From positions 86,448-150,447 of the forward strand of contig CAVOTA010000003.1 of assembly GCA_963699055.1 (NCBI GenBank): a DNA stretch of 64,000 nucleotides, written 5' to 3'. Each line of letters opens with the position of its first letter. Position 1 is the first letter of the stretch. The stretch comes from Bog-756 sp963699055. Its GTDB lineage: Bacteria; Actinomycetota; Acidimicrobiia; Acidimicrobiales; RAAP-2. Of the stretch, positions 1 through 8,067 are shown one piece after another. The notes beneath the pieces were generated by a model. That model was given only the letters and a program-made list of their open reading frames with translations, did not search any database and had not been told where the DNA came from. The position numbers and the translations under genes were made by a program.

Positions 1-114
1 GGTGTGCAGGAACACCAGCACCACGATGACCAGGATGACGGCGACGATGAGCCACCGCCGCCCACGGTGGCCCGTCCGCCCGGTCGCCGGAGGTATGTCG
101 CTCGGAGTACGCAC
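1..114 (-). CDS. UPF0182 family membrane protein, N-terminal fragment
   Basis: Thirty-eight codons are visible before the window edge cuts the gene. It starts at a GTG 9 bases beyond the stop of the DivIVA-like gene. The visible peptide has a basic, Pro/Gly-rich head (about residues 1-20) followed by a strongly hydrophobic Ile/Val segment (about 21-36), which looks like a first transmembrane helix. I call it UPF0182 mainly from context: in mycobacteria the PDZ protease gene (Rv3194c) is followed by a large UPF0182 membrane protein (Rv3193c). The fragment itself is too short to prove the family. Function unknown. Confidence 0.5.
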   Translation of the reverse strand, partial: MRTPSDIPPATGRTGHRGRRWLIVAVILVIVVLVFLHT

Positions 115-123
115 GGCAGCAGC

Positions 124-1956
124 CTAGGGGGTGCCGGGAGCGAGCAGGCATCGACAGCCCGGGTGGGCCGGAGGATGCGTGTGCCCCGTGGGGAACTCCT
201 CCCCCGCCGACTGGACACCGTTGAGGCCGTTGTCCTCGCAGTCGGGGCACGGCGACTCGTCGGGCAGTGCCACGGCCACCCACTCGAGGGGGGTCCCGGC
301 GGAGCCGGCGGCGGCCAGGCTCCCGAGGGAGAAGGCGGCCACCACGTGGTCCCCGGCCAGGCGCTCGATCCGCTCCCCCTTCCACTCCCGGAAGGCGGAG
401 CCGATGTGCTCGGTGACGACGGACTCCTCCGCCGCGTCGAGCCCCTCGCCGCCCGCCAGGCGTCTGCGCAGCGGGCCCACGACGGACTCGGCGAGCTCGT
501 GGGCGATGGCGATGAGGACGTCGGCCGACGGGCGCGGCCCGTCGGCGCCGACGAACGCGGCGCCGGCGTCGCTGGCCTCCTCGAGCAGCGGGAGGGCGGC
601 CGTGGTGATCGAGTCGACCTGCTCGGTCTCGTCGGGCAGCAGCGCCGCCGACCACGTCGTCCCCTTGGCCCGCAGCCGGTCGAGCAGGTCGTTCTGGTTG
701 TCCTGGAGCGAACGCTTGAGCCGGCGGGCCATCCCCGTCACGATCGGGGTGATGAGGTCGTCCCGCCGAACGGCCTGCGGATTCCGGGCCTGCGGCGGGC
801 CGTCGCCCTCCTCGCCGTCGCCCACGTCCTCCGATACCTCCTGGTCCCCCGACCCCAACGGTCCGGTGGCGGCCTCCGCGGCCGGCGCCGTGGCGGCGGC
901 GGTGCCGGTGTCGTCCTGGGCCGCCCGCAGTTTGGCGAAGAGCGCATCCACCTGTTCGACCGGGGGTGCGGCGGCAGTGGCGCCGTCCTCGGACCCGGCC
1001 TCCTCGCCACCGGCACCCGTGGCCGGGGTCGCCTCGGGCACGGGTGCGTGGGGCTCGGTATCGGCGTCGACTCCGGCCGCCCCCGGCTCCTCCGGCTCGG
1101 CCGCCTCGGCCTCTTCCGCCAGCAGCAGGGTGGCCAGCTCCTCGGGGGTCCCCTCGTCGTCGGGTCGGGCCGCCGCCTCGCGACCGGCCACCTCGGCCGC
1201 CATCCGGGCCTCGTCCTCGGCCTTGAAGAGGTCGTCGGCGATGGCCTCGACCGAGTGCTTCACGTCGTTCACCGTCTCGGCGAGGCGCTCGCGGCCGGCG
1301 CGGAGCTGCTCGATCTGGGCGTGGAGCACCTTGCGCCGGCGCGACAGGTCGGCCAGGACCCGGGCCCGCAGTGCCTGCGCCTCCTCCACCATGACCCGTC
1401 CTTCGGCCCGGGCGCGCTCGGTCAGCTCGTCGGCGTCGGCCCGCACCTTCTCCAGGGCGGCGGCCACCTGCTGCTCGGTCCGCTCACGGAGGGCGGCCGA
1501 CGCCGTCTCGGCCTCGGCGAGACGCTCGGCGAGGAGGGCGTCGGCCCTGGTCTGGGCGTGTTCGGACACGTCGGTGGCCTCGGTCACCATGCGCTCGGAC
1601 ACCTCGGTCGCCTCGGCCACCATCCGGGCCGCCTCGGCCTGGGCGTTGGCCACCATCTCGGCGGCGGCGTCATGCGCGCTCTGGAGGACCCGCGCCGTCT
1701 CCTTGCCCACGGCGGTCGTCAGCATGGTGTCGTCGATGACCGGGTTGGCCGCCCGCCGCTCGGCGTCGGCCAGCTGGGCGAGCAGGTCCTGCTCGCGCTC
1801 GGCCTGGCCCCGCAGCCCGGTGGCGATCGATTCCAGGTAGTCCCGGACCTCGGTCGGGTCGAAGCCCCGCCGGACCGAGGCGAACGTGTGCCGGGCCACG
1901 TCGTCAGGGGCCAGGTGGGGGGAGGAGGTGATGGTCATCCGGCGTTCCTCGGGCAT
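124..1956 (-). CDS. DivIVA-domain coiled-coil protein with phage-head-protein-like Cys/His C-terminus
   Basis: This 610-residue protein has a DivIVA/Wag31-like N-terminus (about 16-50, with FASVRRGFDPTEVRDYL at the membrane-curvature-sensing end). A long Ala/Glu-rich coiled coil follows (about 50-240), then an acidic low-complexity linker (about 245-390). A helical region of about 200 residues ends in a compact CxxC (570, 573) ... GHTHPP (591-596) ... HPGCRC (598-603) motif. DivIVA proteins organise polar growth and septum placement in actinobacteria. The C-terminal motif resembles the end of Mu F / SPP1 gp7-type minor head proteins and could bind zinc. The ATG start lies 7 nt after a TAGGCT -10 hexamer, so the mRNA is probably leaderless. 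The fusion is unusual for DivIVA, which normally ends after the coiled coil. Confidence 0.8.
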   Translation of the reverse strand: MPEERRMTITSSPHLAPDDVARHTFASVRRGFDPTEVRDYLESIATGLRGQAEREQDLLAQLADAERRAANPVIDDTMLTTAVGKETARVLQSAHDAAAEMVANAQAEAARMVAEATEVSERMVTEATDVSEHAQTRADALLAERLAEAETASAALRERTEQQVAAALEKVRADADELTERARAEGRVMVEEAQALRARVLADLSRRRKVLHAQIEQLRAGRERLAETVNDVKHSVEAIADDLFKAEDEARMAAEVAGREAAARPDDEGTPEELATLLLAEEAEAAEPEEPGAAGVDADTEPHAPVPEATPATGAGGEEAGSEDGATAAAPPVEQVDALFAKLRAAQDDTGTAAATAPAAEAATGPLGSGDQEVSEDVGDGEEGDGPPQARNPQAVRRDDLITPIVTGMARRLKRSLQDNQNDLLDRLRAKGTTWSAALLPDETEQVDSITTAALPLLEEASDAGAAFVGADGPRPSADVLIAIAHELAESVVGPLRRRLAGGEGLDAAEESVVTEHIGSAFREWKGERIERLAGDHVVAAFSLGSLAAAGSAGTPLEWVAVALPDESPCPDCEDNGLNGVQSAGEEFPTGHTHPPAHPGCRCLLAPGTP

Positions 1957-1963
1957 GGCGCAG

Positions 1964-1969
1964 AGCCTA
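1964..1969 (-). promoter_or_regulatory. -10 element (TAGGCT) of the DivIVA-like gene
   Basis: TAGGCT ends 7 nt before the ATG at 1956, leaving no room for a leader or Shine-Dalgarno site. Transcription would start at or next to the A of the start codon. Confidence 0.5.
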
Positions 1970-1992
1970 CGACCGCGGGTCGCGCGAACGGC

Positions 1993-3246
1993 TCATCCCG
2001 CGGAACGACTGGGTGCGGAGTCGAGCGTGGAGGGCGTCGAGTGCCCGCCGTTGGACTCGAGGACGTGCAGCGCCTGGTCGAGCGTGGAGACGGCGTAGAT
2101 CTTCAACCCGGGCCGCTGCTCGGACAGCGCCGCCTTGTACTCCTGTGGCGGCACGAGGAAGATCGTCGCCCCGGCGTTCTCGACGGCGACCGTCTTCTGC
2201 GCCACCCCACCGACGTCGCCCACGTCGCCGGTGGCGTCCATGGTCCCGGTCGCCGCCACCGTGTGACCCCCGGTCAGTGACCCGCCGCCGAGGGCGTCGA
2301 TCACCCCGAGCGTCATGGCCAGCCCGGCCGACGGGCCGCCGATGTCGGTGACGTCGATGGAGATGGGGAACGGGTAGGAGTAGTCGACCTGGTCCTCCGG
2401 TTCGATCCCGACGTCGACGGTCACCCACTCGCCCCCGACGTTCACCCTGGTGCGCTCCAGCGTCAGCCGCACCGGGACGGCCGCGCCGGTCCCGTTCCTG
2501 CGGACGGAGAAGACCACCGTCTGGCCCGGGTGGTGGGCGCTGATCGCCTGGCCGAGCGCTTCGGCCGTCAGCGTGGGTGTCCCGTCGAGCGCGGTGACCA
2601 CGTCGCCAACGTTGAGCACCCCGTAGGCGGGTGTCCCGGCGAACGTCCCGGCGATGACGGCGCCGGCCGGAGTGCCCGGCACGGCGTAGCCCAGGTGCCG
2701 CAGGGCCGCGGTCTTGGCCGCCTGTTCGGCCTGGGACATCTCGAGCGCGCCCTGGGCGTCGAGCTCGTCGGGCGAGGTGCCGCCCGTGACCGACGGCAGT
2801 GAGTAGAGCGCCGTGTTCGACTGCAACTTGAAGAACAGGTACGACAGCGCGTTGACCCGGGCCTCGCGCACGTCGGTCAGCAGGACCGGGTGGGTCACCG
2901 GGTGGGACTTGGACGGTGGGACCGTGATGAACGGTTGCACCGACTGTGCCGTCCCGGGCTGGATGGCGTAGTAGTCGAGGTTGATGCGGCTGGCCACCAC
3001 GGCGGCCACGACCAGCACCGCCACGATCGTCCACACCCACGTCCACCGCGAACGCCGGCGGCGGCGGGCGGGCGGCGCGAAGGGTGCCGGCGGCACCGGG
3101 GGTCCGGTCGGCGGGGCCGGGGCCGCCGGCGGTCCGGGCGGCGGGGCGACGGTCGGCGCGGGCACGGGGGCCGCCGCGTACGGGGAGGGGAAGGGGTCCC
3201 GGTCGGCGGTGGCCTCCGGCCCGGTCGGCTGCTCGGCGTCGGTCAT
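1993..3246 (-). CDS. PDZ-domain Lon-like serine protease (S16 family), membrane anchored
   Basis: A 417-residue protein with a Pro/Ala-rich cytoplasmic head (1-60), an Arg cluster and a transmembrane helix (about 67-85), a PDZ domain (about 195-262) and a Lon-type protease domain. The catalytic dyad is visible as Ser306 in GGPSAGLA and Lys351 in VAQKTVAV. The length and layout match the actinobacterial Rv3194c type, thought to cleave extracytoplasmic or membrane substrates. The start is an ATG followed by TDAEQ. The divergent HEAT-repeat gene begins only 9 bases away, so their control regions must overlap their coding ends. The DivIVA-like gene follows 36 bp downstream with its own promoter-like hexamer. 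Confidence 0.9.
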   Translation of the reverse strand: MTDAEQPTGPEATADRDPFPSPYAAAPVPAPTVAPPPGPPAAPAPPTGPPVPPAPFAPPARRRRRSRWTWVWTIVAVLVVAAVVASRINLDYYAIQPGTAQSVQPFITVPPSKSHPVTHPVLLTDVREARVNALSYLFFKLQSNTALYSLPSVTGGTSPDELDAQGALEMSQAEQAAKTAALRHLGYAVPGTPAGAVIAGTFAGTPAYGVLNVGDVVTALDGTPTLTAEALGQAISAHHPGQTVVFSVRRNGTGAAVPVRLTLERTRVNVGGEWVTVDVGIEPEDQVDYSYPFPISIDVTDIGGPSAGLAMTLGVIDALGGGSLTGGHTVAATGTMDATGDVGDVGGVAQKTVAVENAGATIFLVPPQEYKAALSEQRPGLKIYAVSTLDQALHVLESNGGHSTPSTLDSAPSRSAG

Positions 3247-3255
3247 AGTGGTGAG

Positions 3256-3876
3256 GTGCAGCCTGCCACGGAACCTGGTGCCGACGACATCACCGGCAGG
3301 CGCCGTGACGTGGCCCGGGCCGGCCACACCGGTGACACGGGGCGGGCGCGGGCCGGCCTGGTCGACCCGGCCCCGGCCGTGCGGGCGACCGCACTCGGTG
3401 CCCTGGACCGCCTCGGCGCGCTCGGCGACGACGAGCTCGGCGCCGGACTGTCCGACCACGACCCCACCGTGCGGCGCCGGGCCGCCGAACTGTCCGCCAC
3501 CCGGCCCGCGGTCGACGTGGTCGCCCTGCTCGACGACCCCGACGCCTCGGTCGTGGAGATGGCGGCGTGGGCCACGGGCGAGCGGGAGGACGGCGGAGCG
3601 GTGCACCGGCTGGTGCTGCTGTCGGCGGCCGACGGGGGCCATCCGGACCCGCTGTGCCGGGAGGCGGCCGTCGCCGCACTCGGGGCCATCGGCGATCCGG
3701 ACGGGCTGCCCGCCGTGCTCGCCGCGCTCGACGACAAACCGGCCGTCCGCCGTCGGGCGGCGGTCGCCCTGGCGGCCTTCGAGGGACCGCTGGTGGACGC
3801 GGCACTGCACCGCTGTCTCGAAGACCGCGACTGGCAGGTGCGACAGGTGGCCGAGGACCTGCTCGCCGTCGACTGA
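3256..3876 (+). CDS. HEAT-repeat protein
   Basis: About 206 residues made of repeated Arg-rich helical pairs of the HEAT/PBS-lyase type (for example DHDPTVRRRAAEL, DPDASVVEMAAWA, PLCREAAVAALGAIGDP, KPAVRRRAAVALAAF, DRDWQVRQVAEDLL). Such repeats form right-handed solenoids for protein binding; no catalytic residues are seen. I chose GTG at 3256; GTG at 3310 is an alternative that would remove 18 residues, and neither has a convincing ribosome site. It is divergent from the PDZ protease with a 9-bp gap and converges on the MreB-like gene. Specific role unknown. Confidence 0.75.
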   Translation: MQPATEPGADDITGRRRDVARAGHTGDTGRARAGLVDPAPAVRATALGALDRLGALGDDELGAGLSDHDPTVRRRAAELSATRPAVDVVALLDDPDASVVEMAAWATGEREDGGAVHRLVLLSAADGGHPDPLCREAAVAALGAIGDPDGLPAVLAALDDKPAVRRRAAVALAAFEGPLVDAALHRCLEDRDWQVRQVAEDLLAVD

Positions 3877-3890
3877 ACGACCGGGGCGGC

Positions 3891-3913
3891 GGCGTCCACC
3901 GGACCGGTACGCC
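3891..3913. terminator. Hairpin between convergent genes
   Basis: GGCGT (3891-3895) pairs with ACGCC (3909-3913) around an inner ACCGG-A-CCGGT stem. It lies in the 47-bp gap between the convergent HEAT and MreB-like genes and could end transcription from both sides. No T-tract is present. Confidence 0.4.
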
Positions 3914-3923
3914 CTCCGCCGGC

Positions 3924-4928
3924 TCAGATCTCGGCGGCCGCGAAGATCGGGCGGAGGCTGTCGAACGAGTCGAGGCACAGACCCGCACCCCGCACCACGC
4001 ACTCGACGGGATCGGCCACGGTGTGGACGGGCACATCGGTCTCCCGGGCCAGCAGCTCGGCCAGCCCGCGCAGCCTCGATGCGCCGCCGAGCAGGTGGAT
4101 GCCCTCGTAGATGATGTCCTGGGCCAGTTCGGGTGGCGAGTCGGAGAGACACCCGAGCACCGTGTCGACGATCAGCTCGACCTGGTCCCGCAGCGCGAAC
4201 CGCATCTCGTCGGCGGTGAGCTCCACCGTCCGCGGTCGGCCCGTCGCCACCTCGCGCCCACGCGCCTCGACCCGCGCTTCGCCCTCGTAGGGCAGCGCCG
4301 AGCCGATGGCGATCTTCAGCTCCTCGCCGGTGCGCTCGCTCACCGCCACCCCGTACTTCTGTCGGACGTACTCCTGGATGTCGGCGTCCATGTCGTGGCC
4401 GCCGCACCGGACGGCACGGTAGGCCACGATGCCGCCGAGGGAGATGACGGCCGTCTCGGTCGTGCCGCCGCCGACGTCGACGACCATGCTGCCCACCGGC
4501 TCGTGCACCTCGAGGCCGGCGCCGATGGCCGCCGCCATGGGCTGCTCGATGAGGTGGGCGGCCGATGCCCCGGCCCGTCGGGCGGCCTCCTTGACGGCCC
4601 GGCGCTCGACCGAGGTGATGGCCGAGGGCACGCAGATGAGGACGCGCGGCCGGTTGAGCTTGGTCACGCCGGCCCGGTGGAGGAGGAGGCGGATGGTCCG
4701 CTCGGTGATGTCGAAGTCGGTGATGGCCCCCTCGCGCAGCGGCCGCACGGCGACGATGTAGCCGGGCGTCCGGCCGATCAGCTGCCAGGCCTCGTCGCCC
4801 ACGGCCAGGACCTCGTGGGTCCGTGTGTTGAGGGCGATCACCGTGGGCTCCTCGAGGATGACCCCGCGTCCCCGGGCGAACACCTGGGTGGTCGAGGTCC
4901 CGAGGTCGATCGCGAGGTCCCGTGCCAC
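3924..4928 (-). CDS. MreB-like actin / rod-shape protein
   Basis: A 334-residue member of the MreB/Hsp70 actin-fold family of normal MreB length. The phosphate-1 loop is DLGTST (8-13), phosphate-2 is DVGGGTTE (151-158), and a C-terminal GGASRLRGLAE adenosine motif is present. MreB polymers guide lateral wall synthesis or related shape functions. No mreC/mreD neighbours occur here, so it is a solitary homologue and could instead be a divergent Mbl-like or regulatory actin. The GTG start (VARDLAIDLG) fits the short N-terminus typical of MreB and sits 6 nt after a TACGAT hexamer. It is divergent from the HtrA-like gene. Confidence 0.85.
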   Translation of the reverse strand: MARDLAIDLGTSTTQVFARGRGVILEEPTVIALNTRTHEVLAVGDEAWQLIGRTPGYIVAVRPLREGAITDFDITERTIRLLLHRAGVTKLNRPRVLICVPSAITSVERRAVKEAARRAGASAAHLIEQPMAAAIGAGLEVHEPVGSMVVDVGGGTTETAVISLGGIVAYRAVRCGGHDMDADIQEYVRQKYGVAVSERTGEELKIAIGSALPYEGEARVEARGREVATGRPRTVELTADEMRFALRDQVELIVDTVLGCLSDSPPELAQDIIYEGIHLLGGASRLRGLAELLARETDVPVHTVADPVECVVRGAGLCLDSFDSLRPIFAAAEI

Positions 4929-4934
4929 CCGACC

Positions 4935-4940
4935 ATCGTA
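4935..4940 (-). promoter_or_regulatory. -10 element (TACGAT) of the MreB-like gene
   Basis: TACGAT lies 6 nt before the GTG at 4928 and supports that start, implying a leaderless message. Confidence 0.45.
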
Positions 4941-5047
4941 GGTGGTCGACCACCCCCGCGGCCCCGGCCGTCGTGGCCGGTGGTGGAGCGACCCGGAGGC
5001 GCCGACGTCCGGAGGCGGCGCGCCGTCCCTTCGGACCCCCGTGTCGG

Positions 5048-5053
5048 TAACCT
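5048..5053 (+). promoter_or_regulatory. -10 element (TAACCT) of the HtrA-like gene
   Basis: TAACCT is 7 nt upstream of the GTG at 5061. It favours this start over upstream in-frame codons. Confidence 0.45.
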
Positions 5054-5060
5054 TCCACCC

Positions 5061-6299
5061 GTGCGCGGACAGGACGACGACGGCTTCGGCGTGCCGGAGA
5101 ACGAGGACGGAGACGCCGAGGACGGTCCGCTGCGCGGCTGGGTCCACCCCGACGACCGGCTGTGGCTGCACCCGTCCGAACGCGCCGCGGCCGCGGCGGC
5201 CGGGCACCTGCCGCCGGTGCGCCCGACCGCCACCCGGCCCGGGATGCGCGGGACCTGGGTGGTCGGTGGCCTGACGGTGTGCGTGGCCCTCGCCCTGGTC
5301 GTAACGGGCATGGTGGTCGCCGCCGGTTCCGACTCCGCCACGCCGGCTACCACCGGTGTCGTGTTCACCGGGGTGCCGAGCACCGAGGTGAACCTCAGCC
5401 ACCTGACCTCGACCCACCAGATGATGCAGCTCGCCTCGTCGGCCCAGGACTCCACGGTGGCGCTCGTGGTGACGGTCGACGGACGCAGCCATGTCGGCAC
5501 CGGGATCGTGGCCGAAGCCGGCGGCATCGTCGTCGCCATGCGCCCCACCGTCGCGGGCGCCAGTCAGGTGACCGTGGTCGAACGGGACGGCACCCGCCAG
5601 ACCGCCCTGCCGGTCGGGGCCGACCCGACCACCGGCATCGTCGTGTTCCGCATCCCCGACGACCTGCCGGCGGCCGACCTGACCACCGGGGACCCGGCCA
5701 CCGGGTCGTTGGCCGTCGCCCTGACCGAGTCGGCGCGCCGCCACGGTGCCCCGGACGCCCATCTGTACGCGGGGACCGTGCTCTACGCCGGGCTCGCCGC
5801 CGGTGGAGTGCCCGGATCACCCTCGGGTTTCTGCGCCACCGCCATCGACGCCCCCCTCGGCACCGGCGACATCGGCAGCCCGCTCGTCGAGCCGTCGGGC
5901 GCCGTGGCCGGAGTGCTGGACGCCGTGACCGGTGCGGGTGGCTCCCGGACGGCGGTGTTCCTGCCGGCCGAGCTCGTGCGGGATGTCGCCGCCCAGATCG
6001 TGGCCCACGGGTCCGTGCTCCACGGCGTGCTCGGGGCGGCCGTCGTCGACCCGCCGGGGGCGGCCGCCGGATCCGCCGACGCCGGGGCGCTGGTCGAGTG
6101 GGTGACCGCCGGGGGATCGGCCGCGCAGGCCGGCCTCGAGCCCGGGGACCGGATCGTCGCCGTGGACGGGGCCCAGGTGCGGTCGGTGGCCGAGCTCGTC
6201 ACCCGGCTCTATGCCGACCCGCCCGGGACCGAGCTCCCGCTCACGGTCGTGCGCTCGGGCGGCACCGTCGACACCACCGCCGTCCTCGGCGACCGGTAG
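5061..6299 (+). CDS. Membrane-anchored trypsin/HtrA-like protein with PDZ domain, catalytic triad lost
   Basis: A 412-residue protein with an acidic head, a WVHPDDRLWLHPSE motif (27-40), one transmembrane helix (about 66-88), a trypsin-like beta-barrel (about 115-305) and a C-terminal PDZ domain (about 320-405). The HtrA catalytic residues are not conserved. The His region reads VVAMRP instead of a TNxHV-type motif, the Asp region reads TTGIVVFRI, and the Ser region reads GDIGSPLV instead of GNSGGPLV. It is therefore probably a binding or sensing pseudoprotease at the outer face of the membrane rather than an enzyme. It starts divergently from the MreB-like gene and precedes the DUF2342 gene. 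Confidence 0.8.
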   Translation: MRGQDDDGFGVPENEDGDAEDGPLRGWVHPDDRLWLHPSERAAAAAAGHLPPVRPTATRPGMRGTWVVGGLTVCVALALVVTGMVVAAGSDSATPATTGVVFTGVPSTEVNLSHLTSTHQMMQLASSAQDSTVALVVTVDGRSHVGTGIVAEAGGIVVAMRPTVAGASQVTVVERDGTRQTALPVGADPTTGIVVFRIPDDLPAADLTTGDPATGSLAVALTESARRHGAPDAHLYAGTVLYAGLAAGGVPGSPSGFCATAIDAPLGTGDIGSPLVEPSGAVAGVLDAVTGAGGSRTAVFLPAELVRDVAAQIVAHGSVLHGVLGAAVVDPPGAAAGSADAGALVEWVTAGGSAAQAGLEPGDRIVAVDGAQVRSVAELVTRLYADPPGTELPLTVVRSGGTVDTTAVLGDR

Positions 6300-6387
6300 C
6301 GCTCCGACGGGGCACGCCCGATCCGGGGGGGGGTGGACCCGGACCGTGCCGGCCCGGCGCGACGCACCGCCGGCCACGGCCGGGCCG

Positions 6388-6393
6388 TAGCAT
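6388..6393 (+). promoter_or_regulatory. -10 element (TAGCAT) of the DUF2342 gene
   Basis: TAGCAT is 6 nt before the ATG at 6400. The 100-bp gap behind it also holds a run of nine G residues (6325-6333) and no other recognisable signal. Confidence 0.45.
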
Positions 6394-6399
6394 GCAGCT

Positions 6400-7659
6400 A
6401 TGGCACCTCCCGATCCCGCCGATCCCGGGAACCCGTTCCAGTCGCTGCTCGGCGACCTGATGAACATGCTCGGGTCCAACGGACCCGACTCGTGGGAGAT
6501 GACCCGGGCCTTCGCCCTCAACGTGGCCACCGGGGGGACCCCCGAGTCCAACGTCGAGCCGCTCCAACGGATCCAGGTGGAGCAGCTGTCCCGGGTGGCC
6601 GAGCTCAACGTCATCGAAGCCACCGGCATGCCGGTGACGCCCGACGGCCGCCGGCTGACGTGCGTACCCGTGGGGCGCGGCGACTGGACGGCGCGGGCGC
6701 TCGAGTCCTGGCGGCCCGTGCTGGCCGAGATGGCCACCCCACCACCGACCCCGAGCACCGACACCGACACCGGCGACGGCACCGGCGCCGACCTCGACCC
6801 GTCGCTCGACCCGACCGGCGGCATGGCCGCCATGCTGGGCCAGTGGGCCTCCGCGGTCGGCCCGATGTTCTTCGGTCTCCAGATCGGCTCGGTGGTCGGC
6901 CACCTGTCGCAGCGGACGCTCGGGCAGTATCCGCTGGCGCTGCCGTGGGCGCCGTCGGACGAGCTGCTGCTCGTGACCTCCAACATCGCCGAGTTCGCCC
7001 GGGACTGGAGCCTCCCCGAGGAGGAGGCACTGCTGTGGGTGTGCGCCCGGGAGCTGGCCACCAACTCCGTGCTGACCCGCCCCGCGGTGCGCGTCCGGTT
7101 CGAGGAACTCCTGCACACCTACGCCGAGTCGCAGGCCGCCGCCCAGCAGGACCTGGCCGGCAAGCTCCGCGGCATCACCGGCGGGGACGACCTCGGCGCT
7201 CTCGGCCAGGGCATGGACCTGGAGTCGCTGCAGGGCATGTTCGGCGATCCCGAGGCGCTCCTCGGCGACCTCCTGACCCCGGAGTCACGCCGGACCTCGG
7301 ATCAGCTCACGGCGCTCGCCGTCGTCGTCGACGCGTACGCCGACCACATCGCCACCGTGGTCGGGGCCAAGCTCGTCGGCGCCCACACCCAGCTCGCCGA
7401 GGCCTGGTACCGGCGGCGCACCGAGCGCGGCAAGGGCGAGGAGGCGGCCGGCGCGCTGTTCGGCCTCGACCTCGACCAGGCCCAGGTGGACCGGGGACGG
7501 GCGTTCGTCGCCGGGGTGATCGAACGGGCGGGCGAGGAAGGCCTCGGTCGCCTGTGGAGCCCGGCCCGCAACCTGCCGACGCCGGCCGAGGTCGATGCGC
7601 CCGGACTGTGGCTGGAGCGGATCGCCCTGCCCGAGCTCGACGCACCCGCCGGCGACTGA
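6400..7659 (+). CDS. DUF2342 / zincin-like 'putative hydrolase' family protein
   Basis: A 419-residue soluble protein matching the actinobacterial DUF2342 (TIGR03624-type) family. Typical features are an N-terminal Gly/Pro/Asn-rich head, the LNVIEATGMPV region, the phage-tail-like FFGLQIGSVVGHLSQRTLGQY segment (about 165-187) and a C-terminal helix LTALAVVVDAYADHIATVVG where related proteins carry the presumed metal-binding helix. A clean HExxH is not visible, so enzymatic activity is uncertain. In mycobacteria the homologue (Rv3195) lies beside the PDZ protease and UPF0182 genes, as here. It converges on a small conserved gene. Confidence 0.75.
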   Translation: MAPPDPADPGNPFQSLLGDLMNMLGSNGPDSWEMTRAFALNVATGGTPESNVEPLQRIQVEQLSRVAELNVIEATGMPVTPDGRRLTCVPVGRGDWTARALESWRPVLAEMATPPPTPSTDTDTGDGTGADLDPSLDPTGGMAAMLGQWASAVGPMFFGLQIGSVVGHLSQRTLGQYPLALPWAPSDELLLVTSNIAEFARDWSLPEEEALLWVCARELATNSVLTRPAVRVRFEELLHTYAESQAAAQQDLAGKLRGITGGDDLGALGQGMDLESLQGMFGDPEALLGDLLTPESRRTSDQLTALAVVVDAYADHIATVVGAKLVGAHTQLAEAWYRRRTERGKGEEAAGALFGLDLDQAQVDRGRAFVAGVIERAGEEGLGRLWSPARNLPTPAEVDAPGLWLERIALPELDAPAGD

Positions 7660-7661
7660 CC

Positions 7662-7680
7662 GGGGCGCCGCCCGCGCCCC
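7662..7680. terminator. GC-rich hairpin between convergent genes
   Basis: GGGGCGC (7662-7668) pairs perfectly with GCGCCCC (7674-7680) around a 5-nt loop. It fills the 27-bp space between the DUF2342 stop and the stop of the leftward small gene, so it could serve both directions. Confidence 0.5.
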
Positions 7681-7686
7681 GTCCGG

Positions 7687-8034
7687 TCAGGCCGGTGCGT
7701 CGCCGACCGGCTCGGCGCCGGCCGTGGGCTCCGCGGTGGCCGGCTCCTCCTCGGGAAGGCCGAGGTCCCATTCGAGCAGGATGTTCTCCCGCTCGGCGTC
7801 CCGGATGACCCGCTCCCGGTTGCGCCGGTACTGGGGGTCGTGCGGCGGCAGCAGGACGAGGCGTGCGTTGGTGCGACGCCGGAATTCCTCGATCAGCGCG
7901 GGGTCGCCGAAGTCGGAGCGGACGTCCCAGTGCGGCGCGACCGGGCCGAGGTACACGATCCGCACGTGGCCGACGGGCGGCTGCGGCTCGGCCTCCTCCT
8001 CGGGGAGGGTCGGATCATCGGTGACCGGGGTCAT
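7687..8034 (-). CDS. Small conserved-looking protein of unknown function
   Basis: A 115-residue protein I do not recognise. It has an acidic head, a central strand-rich segment (HVRIVYLGPVAPHWDVRSDF, 23-42), a basic helix ending in RRNRERVIRDAERENILLEW (70-89) and an acidic Ala/Glu tail. No signal peptide or membrane helix is seen. The ATG start is supported by AGGAGG ten bases upstream, and a TAGGAT hexamer (8068-8073) lies further upstream. Codon use matches its neighbours. It is divergent from whiB across a 307-bp region. Confidence 0.65.
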   Translation of the reverse strand: MTPVTDDPTLPEEEAEPQPPVGHVRIVYLGPVAPHWDVRSDFGDPALIEEFRRRTNARLVLLPPHDPQYRRNRERVIRDAERENILLEWDLGLPEEEPATAEPTAGAEPVGDAPA

Positions 8035-8067
8035 GGCAGTGGTTCCTCCTGGGACGGCAGTGGGCCG

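Noticed and set aside
4..2280. 758-codon open frame on the plus strand
   Set aside because: It is the antisense of the DivIVA-like and PDZ protease genes; high GC removes stops from opposite frames. No domain or sensible composition.
6325..6333. Run of nine G as a phase-variation tract
   Set aside because: It lies between genes, before the -10 of the DUF2342 gene, in a GC-rich genome; no evidence for switching. It could also be a sequencing artefact.
5162..6460. Arg-rich 432-codon frame overlapping the HtrA-like gene
   Set aside because: Same-strand shadow frame with extreme Arg/Gly composition and no start context; the overlapped frame has clear domains.
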